DNA from: Cocos nucifera
Taxonomy: Eukaryota; Streptophyta; Magnoliopsida; Arecales; Arecaceae
Reading direction: 5' to 3'
Assembly: GCA_006176705.1 (NCBI GenBank)
Contig: QRFJ01002289.1
Coordinates: forward strand, 109,449 to 173,448
DNA length: 64,000 nt
Both the position numbers and the translations under genes were made by a program. Positions 23,790 through 34,724 of this stretch are shown here, in pieces (the first letter of the stretch is position 1; every line of letters begins with the position of its first letter). The notes below the pieces were generated by a model that worked only from the letters and a program-made list of their open reading frames with translations, was not told the DNA's origin and ran no database searches.

Positions 23790-24215
23790 ATCATGGGACC
23801 GCAAAATGATGAGCTTAGTGAAGTAAATATACTAAAGGGATTTGTAGAAGAAGCCACCCCTGCCATACTCTCACAAGACCTTGTATAAGCATGTCTACCT
23901 CATTTTGATATGGACCACTTCGACATAGAAGGGTACATAGAAGAAGTGAACTTCCTACTAGAGCCACCTATTTCTGCTCCTCCATGGACCATGAAATATG
24001 AGCAAATGCCGCCTCCCTCTATCACACCTATGGCTCCTTCATTGAAGATCCCATCTATATTGGAACGAAAGCCACTCCTAGTTGTGTTAAAAGATCCATT
24101 TCTAAAGTCTAATATAACCTCTAACCAGGAAGCCCAAATTGTAGGTATACAAAAAGCATTTGAAAATGTTATTAGAGGGATAATCACTAACCCAACAATG
24201 GACTACCCAATCTAA
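23790..24215 (+). pseudogene. pol: Gypsy (Athila-like) pol linker fragment
   Basis: The plus strand reads LPHFDMDHFDIEGYIEEVNF, then LLEPPISAPPW, a proline-rich linker, and LERKPLLVVLKDPFLKSNI. This order (an acidic 'FDIEGYIEEVN' segment, proline linker, then 'LELKPLP...LPVIISSNL'-like strand) is that between protease and RT in Athila-type Gypsy elements. It has one stop near 23887 and no RT follows, because a Copia LTR begins at 24267. The left edge meets the SIRE LTR at 23684. Confidence 0.45.
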
Positions 24216-24249
24216 GCGCTGCCTTAAGAACCAAGTGTTGGAGCAACAC

Positions 24250-24266
24250 CTAGCTCTGATACCAAG
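24250..24266 (-). promoter_or_regulatory. PBS-like sequence outside the left LTR of the gag-only Copia
   Basis: The minus strand reads CTTGGTATCAGAGCTAG immediately beyond the end of the left LTR. A PBS is expected only inside the element, next to the 5' LTR (as at 26704-26720). Its presence here implies that this LTR was itself once followed by element interior. Confidence 0.7.
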
Positions 24267-25057
24267 TGTTGGCACCTATGGCTGCTCAAAACCATAGTCG
24301 TAGATCCGATCTCTTGCGTAAACCTAGATGTTAATCCAGAAATATGAAGAAGAGCAAAGAATTATGGTACCTAGGGCTTGGCATTGGAATCAGGGAGAAA
24401 AAAGAGAAAAGAGTTAGGAAGAAAAGTTGTATATTGATTCCTCTCTTTGTAAAAGTTACAAAACCTGGGTTTATATACCCTAGGATTTTTGCTATACCAC
24501 ATGAATCCTAATAAACCCAAACTCTAGCTAAAAATTTTTTTTAGACTAACCCAATATATGAATTACCTATCTTAAGACCTTATTGGACCAGGCCTTAAGA
24601 TCCCAAATGAAAAATCCCATCCAGTTTTGTTTGCTACTGTCAAGCCGACTATGTTAGTAGCTGAGCTGGCTTGACTACATGTCATCTGAATTCTATCTTC
24701 TGTCTGCCTGAGATAGCGGCTCAATTGCACCTCGAGTCGGCTCGATCTCAATCCAAGTTGGCTCGATTGCGTATCCGAGCCAACTCGCCTGTGTGTCAGC
24801 CCCTTGTCTTAACTGATTCTTCTCCTGACTTTAGTTCTTTGCTCCATCTTGTGTTCCAGATTTTTGGAGCACCTACTAAGCTTCCCTCAGGGTCCTCACA
24901 CCTGAACCTCAAGTCCATGTAGGGCTACATGCCATCTTCAGCTAGGATGACTCTTGTCCTAGCCCTAGGACTCACACCTATCAGAGTCTTTTGAAGCCAA
25001 CATCCTGACTCCTCTTGTGGTCTTCCAAGGCTTAGGAGTACCACACCAGATCCTACA
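24267..25057 (-). mobile_element. Left LTR of a compact gag-only Copia (791 bp)
   Basis: It ends GGCACCAACA (at 24267) and begins TGTAGGATCTGG (at 25057) in element orientation, and matches 26721-27647. A TATA box (GGGTATATAA) lies at 24470-24480 on the minus strand. Confidence 0.75.
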
Positions 25058-25070
25058 ATCTCCACCTTGG
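25058..25070 (-). promoter_or_regulatory. Polypurine tract of the gag-only Copia
   Basis: The minus strand reads CCAAGGTGGAGAT directly before the LTR start. This primes plus-strand synthesis and shows that the left LTR is the 3' LTR. Confidence 0.7.
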
Positions 25071-25600
25071 TGTGTCCAAGCCTTGGCACACCTGACAATG
25101 TTCTCCTACACGATCCCACTGTCGTTGCATGCCTTGATAGCCACTTGTGCACACCTTGCTACTGCCATCTCTCTTTAGTTGTTGAGCTTTCTTTGAGGCC
25201 TTTGGCATGACCGTCTCCACCGTTGAAGATCTTGGCTTACACTTATGCACTATCCTTAGAGTTGTAGACATCCTTCTGCTTAGCAGCCGCATCATTTTTC
25301 TTGAACTTTCATGAAGAATCTGCAATAATCCTATGCCAATATCTGCTGCATACCCTGACATGGTCTTCTTAGAGCTTTGCCTGTTCACCCGCACATGCTG
25401 CTTGATCTGAAATTATGCATCTTCAATGTTGGTACTAAGATATTGATCCTCCTACACTCCTTTGCTCTGAACTCGTGTCAAAACTCTGTCCACTAGTGAA
25501 GCCACCTCTGCCCGATGCTCCATCTGAAATTGAAGTCCTCCTAATGCTATAGAAGCTGACTCTATCCCTTGAGGCCAACCACTCAATGCTGCACTGTTGA
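25071..25600 (-). other. 3' non-coding part of the gag-only Copia
   Basis: It lies between the end of gag and the PPT. ORFs here (24925-25152, 25053-25394) show no protease, integrase, RT or RNase H similarity. The pol expected here is absent. Confidence 0.5.
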
Positions 25601-26496
25601 GCCTACCACTGCACCTTGAACACAGTCACTACTCCTTTGGATCCTCCGCACTCCATAGATCCCTTCAAAATCATCTCGAATACACTACACCTCATAAGTT
25701 CCTCAGAAACCATCAAGAGCTCATTCGACTCTTCACTTTCAATAATTGAACTGATGGAATTAGACTTTTCTCCTCCCTTGCATTTGTTCCAAAGCAAACA
25801 TTCTCGCTTAAAGTGTCCTGCTTCACCATACTTGAAGTACCTCTTGGATCCCTTACTGCCCCTCTGCTCGCCCTTTTTCTTTTCTCTCCTGGGCCTCTCT
25901 AAAATCATGAGACCCTCCTAGAAGATCTCCTTCTTCGTCATTCATTTTTACTGCTCGTTGGACCTTAGCACTGATACGATCTTCTCATACATCAGTGTCT
26001 CCTTATCATATAGCAACACCTTTACTAAAGGATTGAAGCTTCTGGATAGCAAACATAGCAGCAATAAACTCTTGCCCTCTTCTTTGAGCTCCATCCTAAT
26101 GTTGAGCAAGTTCATGCTCATCCGATCGAATCACTGAATATGTCCCGTAATATTCTCGCCCTCCTACATTTGAAGGCTATATAGTTGGTTTTTCAGCACC
26201 AACTTATTACACATGTTCTTTTCCATGTACAACTGATGTAACCTCGACCACAAACCTTTGGGTATCTTCTCCAACATGCTATACAGTACCACATCTACCA
26301 GACAAGTCCTAATCATGGCATATGCCCTTTTCTTTAAGAACTTTTACTCCTTATCTGTCATCTCCTCCAACCTATCCTCTAAGGCTGAATTTAGCCTCAT
26401 CTGAATCATCAGATCCTTCATCCTAATCTTTCACATCGTGAAACTTTTCTTTCCATCAAACTTCTCAAATTCTACCTTCAACCCACTGTTCTCCAT
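25600..26496 (-). pseudogene. gag: Copia gag (capsid plus decayed zinc knuckle)
   Basis: ATG at 26496 begins MENSGLKVEFEKFDG, followed by SFTMWKIRMKDLM, the standard N-terminus. Next come AYAMIRTCLVDVVLYSML and LWSRLHQLYMEKNMCNKL, then the UBN2 segment (LKNQLYSLQM, LLLLCLLSRSFNPLVKV, KIVSVLRSNEQ), a basic KKKGEQRG run, and the zinc knuckle near 25830. The knuckle reads YFKYGEAGHFKREC: the first two Cys of the CCHC array are Tyr. Stops interrupt at several places. The product would be the particle-forming protein; this copy cannot make it intact. No pol follows before the PPT. Confidence 0.75.
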
Positions 26497-26703
26497 GATC
26501 AAACTGAATCAAAAACAACCAACAAGTAGATCTAAAAATTACCTTGACTAGGGGTGGTGGATAGCAACTCTTAGATCACTTCCTTCCTCATGAAGCCTAG
26601 AGAAAACCTTAGATCTGAACCTCACTGCTGATCTCTATTGAAATATGATCTTCTTCCTTCTTCATGCTCAACCGAACTCTGATACCAATTGTTGCTGCAA
26701 TAT

Positions 26704-26720
26704 CTAGCTCTGATACCAAG
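26704..26720 (-). promoter_or_regulatory. Primer-binding site of the gag-only Copia
   Basis: The minus strand reads CTTGGTATCAGAGCTAG at the LTR edge at 26721. A second TTGGTATCAGAG occurs about 30 bases further in, near 26681-26693. Confidence 0.8.
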
Positions 26721-27647
26721 TGTTGGTGCCTATGGCTGCTTGAAATTACAGTCGTAGATTCGATCTCTTGTGCGAACCTAGTTGTTAATCTAGAAATACA
26801 AAAAAGAGTAAAGATTTATGGTACCTAGGGCTTGGCATTGGAACCAGAGAGAAATAGAGAAGAGAGTTAGGAAAAAAAGCTGTATATTGATTTCTCTCTT
26901 TGTAAAAGTTACAAAACCTAGATTTATATACCCTGGGGATTCTGCTATACCATATGAACCCTAATAAATCAAAACTCCAACTGAAAAACTCTCTTAGACT
27001 AATTAAATACATGAATTATCCACCTTAAGATCTTATTGGACCAGGCCTTAAGACCCCAAGCAGAAAACCCCATTCAGTTTTGTTTGCCACCGTCGAGCCA
27101 GCTCTATTAGTAGCCGAGCTGGCTCGACTGTATCTCATCCGAATCCTATCTTCTATCTACCTAAAATAGCTAGCTTGATTGCACCTCGAGTCGGCTCGGT
27201 CTCAACCTTCGGCTCGACTACGTATCCAAGCCAGCTCGACTGTGTGTCAATTCTTTCTGCTTGACAGCTGCATCATTTTTTTTGAACTTTTCTAGAGAAT
27301 CTACAGCATTTCTGCACTAGCACATGCTGTACCATCTAACACGATCTCCTCAGAACTACATCTGTTCACTTGCATGTACCACTCTATCTAAAACTATGCA
27401 TTATCGATGTTAGTGCTAGGATATTGATCCTCCTGCATCCTTCTACTCTGAACTCATGCCAAATTTTCTCTCCACCTATGAAGCCACCACTCCGAAGCTC
27501 CACCTCATGACCGTGGAGGGCTGAACCTCCATCCTAGGATCAAAATCAATCCTAGCTCTAGGACCACACCTGTTCTAGTCTTCTGAAGCCAACACATTGA
27601 CTCTTCCAGTAGCCTTCCAAGGCTTGGGAGCACTACTAATCCTAACA
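26721..27647 (-). mobile_element. Right (5') LTR of the gag-only Copia (927 bp)
   Basis: It starts TGTTAGGATTAG at 27647 and ends CACCAACA at 26721 in element orientation. A TATA box lies at 26923-26932 (minus). It is about 130 bp longer than the left LTR, because of internal length differences. Confidence 0.75.
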
Positions 27648-28260
27648 TTTAGTTAGAACAAAAGTTTGAGGATCCTGTTGAGAGAGAAAAAGAAAAGAGA
27701 AGAAGGAGTTCTTCTCTAGAGTTTTAGATTGTCTTCTTCCACTTTATTTTGACTGTTTTGTGAAGAAGAAGATCTTCCTCTAATCCTTCTCTGAGTCTTC
27801 GATCCTTGAAAGATCCAAGAAATTTGAAGAAGGTTTGAGATCAACTATCAAGAAAGGATCTACGACGTGCTAGCACACTGCACAGATTTTTGATCACCGA
27901 ACTTTTGATCATGATTGAAGCTTCGTGTGGACAACTCGTAGAGGCTGGATACCTGTGCAGCTCGAAGCGACAACCTCAACCTCAAATCAGCAAGTGGAGT
28001 TCTTGACCTATGAAAAGATATAGGGATACGATCTCTATTCGAGTCTAGATCAGACCTAGATGAAGTGTCGATGTGATTGATACTTTTAGTTCTTATATAA
28101 TTTTTAAATTTAATGCATGTATACTTCATGTCATAAGATCCTAGATCTAGGGATTTATTACATGTTTTGTATATTAATATGATTAATCTAATACTTCTGC
28201 TATGTTTATTTTTGAAAAAATTTCAAAATTGATGCTTGTAAACCCTAGTTTATCCTTCAT
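27648..28260 (+). mobile_element. Copia LTR relic (R-U5 end)
   Basis: It resembles the R-U5 part of the Copia-A LTR: a purine-rich 'gagaagaaggag' leader, then 'gtggacaactcgtagaggct' and 'acctgtgcagctcg', ending TTATCCTTCA at 28260. No PBS follows, so it is the end of a 3' LTR or a truncated solo LTR. Confidence 0.4.
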
Positions 28261-28890
28261 AGATGAGATTTTTTCTAGTATTTATATTTTATAATTTTTT
28301 TATGCAATTAAAACTTGATTGTAATGATTTCTTTTCATGAATAAATTCTTTTTCATCACTTCAAGTATTGTGCTTGTTGTTTAGACTATTATTTAGATTT
28401 TTGAATAGCTTACGACTACATAGAAACTCATGATCTAAGGATATGATTCATGCTCAGCAAAATAGGTTATGCTCGGAATCTAATTATAGATTATTTTATT
28501 TTTATGATTTGAGATTTTGAATAATCTATGGCTACGTAGAGATGGATCAAGGTATTATGATCTGTACCCAACGAGATAGATTATGCTCGAGGATCAATCA
28601 TAATTTAATAATTATAAATTAAAATACTTTATATTATACTAAAAAAAATTGAATTGAAATACTGAGACATCTTAATTTCTTGCTTACTAGTTTTAATTTT
28701 AATTTGAATACTTTCAATCATATTCTCAGTCTTTTATATTTTTTCTGTAATTTAACTAAAACTTTAACAAAAATCCTAATTAAAATGTGAACATAACCCC
28801 ATTGATCCCTACGGATTCAATTCTAACTCATCCTTTCTATATAGTTTGAGTTAGATTTTATTTTGATTGCCTACGACAGCAATCAGTCAC
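28261..28890. mobile_element. Probable Gypsy LTR relic with a tandem duplication
   Basis: The 'atccctacggattcaattct...actcatc' block near 28802 resembles the LARD-type LTR block at 11811-11836. A ~110 bp unit is imperfectly duplicated at about 28403-28630 ('ttatgctcg...tcta'). No coding content. Confidence 0.35.
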
Positions 28891-31420
28891 TATATTTGCT
28901 GCTAAAAGATTATCTTCACTCTTACCTAGCATTCTCATTTTGATGCAAACATTATATTCACTTCTACTTCATTCTAGACAAGCACTTATTGTATTGGTCT
29001 GTCAAATATGTAAGCATAAAAACACAAGAGTTTGATTTGCTTATCGATCTCCTTTATTGGCCTTTAAAAGATGATTTGTTTTACATTTTTAGTTGTATCC
29101 ACTAGCTATGATCTTATGCTTCTACCTATACTTCAGTTACTACTATCCTCTCTATCTGCCAAGATCTCCAAACATTTAGCTTATTTTTCAACATTTTTCA
29201 TGCACATCGGTTGTTTGGCCTTAGCTTGAAAAATATAGAGTGAAAGCATGTTTACATTAACTTCTTCAATAGTGATCGAAACTAAATATTCATGCTATTA
29301 TCTTTTGTATTTCCAAATCTTCTAAGGTAGTTCTCCTCCTTTCATCAGACCCCTCACTGGATTCCATTTCCGGCACCCATTCATTTCCAAGAACTTTGAT
29401 CTTTAAGCCAATCATCTTAGACTAGCTAAAGATCTCCATTATTTTGCTTTCTTCCACTAGTAACTTTCCTTCTTCTCCTCTCTGCATCCTTTAAGTCTTG
29501 GTCGGTGTTTGTTGGGTCCCTTCTTCTCAAGATGGGGATAGGAAGGGGAACAAGTTGATGGCTGGTGATAGATGCACAAACTTGCCACCAGCATCTAAAT
29601 TAGAAGGAGATAGATGGCAATAGATCCTATTGTCTTTGTCTTCAAGGACTTCTGCTATTGGATGCCACCTTCTGAGGGAAGAGAGCAGAGAGCAAACCCT
29701 ATGAATTGTGAACTATGAACTAAAAATTAAAGTAATCAAGATAATGAAACATAAATCAAAAGAAATTGATAATTGGTTTAACAAAGGGCTCCAAGACTTT
29801 CTTAGAGTTATAACTTTCTTATCTACTCGATAACTATCTCCTTCCAACATTGACACCTATCTCTGCTGACTATCAACACTCCATCCATTTTCTTTTGACA
29901 ATTGCTATAATCGATTCTATATATCCAGATCTTTACTTTCTAAATCCTGGTCTTTTGGCATCTACTACCTCTCACATCCTACTTCTGAGGCCTTATCCTG
30001 TGTTAGACCAACATCTTATAATGAAGCACAATAGGCCTCTTAAATCAATACTTATGCTCTTTAGCCTGACCATAGTTATAATCAGCCTATACTTGTGACC
30101 TCTTGAACTCAGCCTATTCCTCAACCAATCACTTGTCCTAGTTTGATTAATTCCTTTTAGAAATGGCTCGATCTATCTTATGTGGTACCTCATAGTGATT
30201 TAATCAGCCTACTACTGCCATGAGACCCTCAAGTCTAGCAATGTATCACTGTTTTAGTTAATCTCCACCAATCCCAAAGTTAGTGACTTCCATGTTTGCC
30301 TTATTATGTGTTTACTGTGTTTACATGACTCTAATGATTATACGACTCTGATGATGAATCCTATCTTAAACTAGCAGTGTTTGTAGTTTTTCTTAATAGA
30401 TACTTTTATAATTATAAAATTTTATTAGAAGTGCTCTTTTGAGACAAACATTGGGTTTGGACTTTGTTGCTAGTAGATAAATAATAGCTGTAATTCAATT
30501 ATCAGCTACACACTCTTTGATGATATCAAGGTAGCTTGGTAAGTGATTAGTGGGTCCAATACAAGCTCGCAAGTTCAAGATTTCATTTCTGTCCATCATT
30601 AAACTTTTTATGATATTTAATTTGCTAGAGTTTTGTATCTTGACCAGCACTAGTGAAAGCTTTTGCTGCTAAAATTATAGCATGGGATATAGATGGTGGT
30701 AATTCATTCCACCTCATAGAGTTGCAAGTTGTTATGTTTGCTTTTATTATTTGTGCTCCTATCTAGAAGTGAATGAACGAATGAATGAAATTCGTTGTGA
30801 AAAATTTGAATATCTTCATTTCATTTTATGAATATCTAGTAGAAATTATCATGTTCTAGATCTAAAGTGTAAGCATGCTTATCTCAAATAGTCACATAAT
30901 CACCTATGTTACATTATCTTGAGCCTTGCAATTGGGACTATTCCTAAAGTGGGGAAGGATACCTTGCAGGGAACTATTTTTGCAAGTGATAGATTCTCTC
31001 ATCTGGACACCAATTCTATGATTTGTGTGCCACTAAGGTTGATGATTGTCATCATGTGATGATGGGCTATAGTTTTGCTGTGACATTGGGGTAGCTTCTT
31101 GATATCATGTTTAGGTGAGGTTTCAGCCCATTTCTTTGCCGAAATTAGAGCACCTTATATCTCTGAGTCCAAGGTAGAGTAAGGTTTGAAACACCTCATG
31201 GCATGTATTTCGTTGTTCATTTGGAAGGCCCATGATGAGCAGTTTTCAACACACTTCTACAACCCCAACTCAATTGATCAGGAAAGCAATGTATATGTTG
31301 CCACAGTACGTCAAACATAGGTATTCTTTTCAGTTTGAGAGCTGGTCATGGTACTGGGGAGCTAGAAATATATCTCATCTTCAAGCTAGGTCATCCAAAC
31401 TAGTGATGTCAGCTTCCTCT
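28891..31420. other. About 2.5 kb with no recognisable element or gene
   Basis: I see no protein similarity, PBS, LTR pair or repeat shared with the rest of the window. The ORFs at 29850-30098 and 31232-31426 are short and unremarkable. This could be very old element sequence or ordinary intergenic DNA. Confidence 0.4.
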
Positions 31421-32286
31421 TGTTGAGAAAAATGCCTCGAATTCTCCCATATTAAATCCACCATGAGGTCTAGAATAATGAACGAAGTCCAACGAGCCCA
31501 AGAACACCTCAATCAGAGTCCAGATGGTGAAGATACCCATGAAAGAAGCACGTGGAGCATCCGACGGATCGCCAAAGTAGGGCCCATGGATGCGCGACCT
31601 AGTTATGCGGGCCCATTGGGGCCAGCACAGGTGTGCACTAGCGCATAGGCTAGCCAATGCGCGGGCACGGCCCTGCGCGGCCCAGCGCGAGCGGGCAGCC
31701 CAGGCGCGGGCGCAGCGCAACATGGGAGCAGGCCCAACGACACGCACGGCCCAGGCCGGGCGTGTGTGGGCGTAGCCTGGGCCCAGGTAGCCTCATGGAC
31801 GCACGGGGGAGTCCTTTGTCCATGCGAACTGCGCATAGTCGTTCTCCATTTTTGCTTGGGATTTGGACTGTGATCATGGCTATTTAAGCAGCAAATCAAA
31901 AAAAGTAGGTGTGGCTTGGCAGAAGGGCCGTGACTTGTGGTAGAAAGTATGGCTTGGTGAATTTGAGAGAGCCTGAGATGATTGGAGTAGAGAGAAGGAC
32001 GCTAGCGATACCAGAAGCAGGGGCTTTGGGCAGACAGCTAGGTGATGGACTGCGATCGTTTCACGAGGTCTCCAAGAAAGAGTTTGGTAAGAATAACTTT
32101 TTATTGAGAGGATTGTATACATGAGTTGAGAGTGGGTAATCTCCTCTTCTATCTCTTCCTTTTTTATAGTAAAGTTCTACATGTCCCGTGAAGGCGTGCC
32201 TTTAAGCTGATCCACGTATTTGACTATTCTCATTTTGGTTTTCTTCTTTCTTTCTATCATAATTTGCTGGTACTAGATCTTTAATA
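31421..32286 (+). mobile_element. Copia LTR with GC-rich island
   Basis: It starts TGTTGAGAAAAATGCC and is followed two bases after its end by a degenerate initiator tRNA PBS. A TATA-like CTATTTAA lies near 31881. The U5 has the 'cgtgaaggcgtgcc...gatccacgtatttg' block common in plant Copia LTRs. About 31575-31800 is extremely GC-rich. Overlapping ORFs on both strands in that island (31409-31899) are composition artefacts. No matching second LTR is in the window. Confidence 0.55.
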
Positions 32287-32288
32287 AG

Positions 32289-32300
32289 TGGTATCAAAAT
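32289..32300 (+). promoter_or_regulatory. Degenerate primer-binding site
   Basis: TGGTATCAAAAT differs from the standard TGGTATCAGAGC at three bases, right after the LTR. It supports a plus-strand Copia whose interior is largely gone. Confidence 0.5.
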
Positions 32301-33419
32301 GTGTTGATACTCCCAACACCCCCTCCCATGGAGATTCTCAAATTGAACTTGATGCCCCAGTGTCTTCTGCTGGAGCAGCTGCATATGTTATTCATAATCA
32401 TTAGGGAAAGCTATTAAGAGTTGAAGGCAAGTTATTGCCACCCACCTCAATACCCTTTTCTGAAATGGGGTCTACTTGGAGGGGAATCAAAGTGGCCATA
32501 TTTGAATTGCATGTGCAACAACTCTGGAAGGATGGTGATTCATTGAAGGTATTTATGATGACCTAGGCCAATTTAGGCCCAACCCCAAACCCCTCAGTAG
32601 GGCCTGCACCTTAGGTGGTACCTTGTTGGTGCTTGAAATCGAAAATTTTTTCCTATTCTCCCGTAAGTCCCCAAACCCAACCCCCCCACCGCTTGTCTCT
32701 CTTCTCTCTCACTTCTCTCATTCTCTCCTTCTCTTTCTCTTCTCTAACTCCCACATTCTCTCTCTCCCATCTCCCTCTCCTCCATGCACCCTATCACTCT
32801 CTCATTCCCTATCTTCTTTTCTTCTTCTTCCACTTCTTCCTCTTTACCTCCTTCTCTTCTTTGGCATGGTGTTACCCCAAGGGTTTCCTTCCTATCAACG
32901 TAAGTTTATCCTAAACTTCTTTACTGTTAACCTAATTTAAATATAGTATTTAATTATTATATGATTTAGGGTAATACAAAAAATAATAATAAGAGAGGAT
33001 TATTGCTGATTTTGGACTGATGGATTCTACTAGTACTAGTCTAGAAATTTTATCTCTCTAATAGTTAAGAAATTTAATCTAAAAATTTAATTAAGGGTTG
33101 AAAACTTATTGCTCAACTAGTTTGCATAATTGAAGAATTTTTGGATACTAAATCTTGGAATAGGGCTATTGTGCAGGGTAGAATAATTAACTAGAAACTT
33201 ATATTTTAGGATTTGATGTAGATGTCACAGCAGACAGATATATGAATTTAAGTTATCGGGTCTATTAGGGGTAAAATAACCCCTGCTGACATCCTTAACT
33301 ACTAATTCCTATCTTGCATGAACTCGCTGATTCTCTCGATGACAAGCCCATGCTGCAGAACTCATCATAGAGATGGAGAAGCCCAAGTAGATTATCTTGA
33401 ACAGCAAGATTATACTATT
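32301..33419. other. Unassigned; includes CT-rich tract
   Basis: No gene is recognised. The piece reading STWRGIKVAIFELHVQQLWK near 32470-32540 is short and unplaced. About 32690-32860 is a pyrimidine-rich tract (CTCT/TTCTTC runs) that creates serine/leucine-rich shadow ORFs. 32540-33250 has the look of an old Gypsy LTR, but no copy confirms it. Confidence 0.35.
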
Positions 33420-33469
33420 AACTAATTAACCTTATTTTTAGCTCTAAATGAATGACAGGATCAAAGTTC

Positions 33470-33900
33470 AACCCTCCTGACCTTGGCTGGTGTCGAGTTT
33501 CGGACTCCTCTAAGCCGAACTCCTCTAGTTGCATGCCTTCCGGACTCCTCCAAGCCAGACTCCTTCAGTCACACATCTTTCGGACTCTTCCAAACCAGAT
33601 TTCTCCAATCACACTCCTTCTAAACTTGTCTAAGATGGATTCCTCCAGTCACATGCCTTTCGTACTCCTCTAGTCACACACCTTTCGGACCCCTCTAAAT
33701 TAGATTTATCCAGTCGTACTTCTTTCGAACTCCTCCAAGTCAGACTCCTCCAATCACATGCCTTCTGGACTCCTCTAGTCGCACTCCTTTCGGATTCCTC
33801 CAAATTCGATTCCTCCAGTCACACTCCTTTTGGACTCTTCCAGTTGCACGCGTTCCAGACTCCTTTAGTTGCATTTGTACCAGTCGAACTCTCTTCTGAC
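33470..33900. repeat. Tandem repeat, about 30 bp units, in G2 LTR
   Basis: A unit like 'ttcggactcctccaagccag' plus 'actcctccagtcacac' is repeated more than ten times with variation. It is the reverse complement of the tract at 13605-13995. Confidence 0.7.
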
Positions 33901-34257
33901 GAGCTTCCCCCAACTAAGCACGGACCTCACAAAATCATTGATCCATAACAACTACTTCATGAAGGATGAGACACATTAGCTTGGGTTTCAATCTAGGGGG
34001 TCCCTATCCACATGCAATCCAGGATGTTCTCGAACTTCTCGAAGTCATTGGAGATCGCCCCAGTAGACCCCGACCAGTTACAAGCTCATTGCATAGACTA
34101 AAATCTTCAATCAACATTCGAACTCCAACAAATGGATCTCAAATGCTTGCAAGTCGTGACAAACAATAACTCATCCTCCGTAACAAACTTCACATGGCTC
34201 TGAACAGCCCACTACCAACCATTACGGCTGTCACCATTAATTGGTTACGAGCTCTGC

Positions 34258-34267
34258 CTATATAAGG
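34258..34267 (+). promoter_or_regulatory. G2 LTR TATA box
   Basis: CTATATAAGG lies about 220 bp before the LTR end. The core promoter role is inferred from position. Confidence 0.55.
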
Positions 34268-34484
34268 GACCTTCCAGATATGCTTTCTCTCTAAGTTCAA
34301 AATTTTGCTTCAATTCTCCCTAAGTACTCCATTTATGTTGGCCAAAAGAGCTGACTTGGCCATCGAAGGGTCTTACTAGAGCCACCGCACCTCCGGTTTG
34401 GACTTGTTTTGCAGGTCCTGGCAGCGACCTCTTATTCCTCGACTCCAACTAATTTCAGCATCTATAGTATTTATACCAACAGAA

Positions 34485-34501
34485 TTGGCACTAGAGGAAG
34501 G
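34485..34501 (+). promoter_or_regulatory. G2 primer-binding region
   Basis: TTGGCACTAGAGGAAGG follows the LTR end by three bases. The same place in the inverse copy (near 12935-12951) reads TTTGCGCTAGAGGAAGG. I have not identified the tRNA. Confidence 0.5.
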
Positions 34502-34724
34502 AACTTTCTAAGCCCTTGTTCTAAAAGGAGTGAGTGCTCAATCGATCCTATTTACTTCCTTCTCTTCCGCCTTTAAGATTCATCACCACTTGATCTTTGT
34601 CAGTTTTAGGAATGCCCCTAAAGAAGATAACCACTCAGTGATCCACCTCCTTCGCCATTAGATCTAAGCCAGAACCACCTACTCCAACATCAGCACCAGC
34701 AGCTTAACCTCCTCCGCCGACGGC

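Larger units (their letters stand above)
33420..34481 (+). mobile_element. Gypsy G2 5' LTR (start uncertain)
   Basis: The LTR ends ATACCAACA at 34481 before the PBS. It shares the tandem-repeat tract and promoter region with the inverse copy at 12952-14080. The start is approximate. It heads the large nested element that continues to 44772. Confidence 0.6.

Noticed and set aside
31409..31899. Overlapping Ala/Arg/Pro-rich ORFs on both strands
   Set aside because: An artefact of the GC-rich island, which has few stop codons. No domain is visible.
32880..32910. Possible 5' exon with a GTAAG splice donor after the CT-rich tract
   Set aside because: No coding exon or acceptor could be supported downstream; the single match is weak.
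32615..32940. Ser/Leu/Pro-rich ORFs
   Set aside because: Produced by the CT-rich low-complexity tract.
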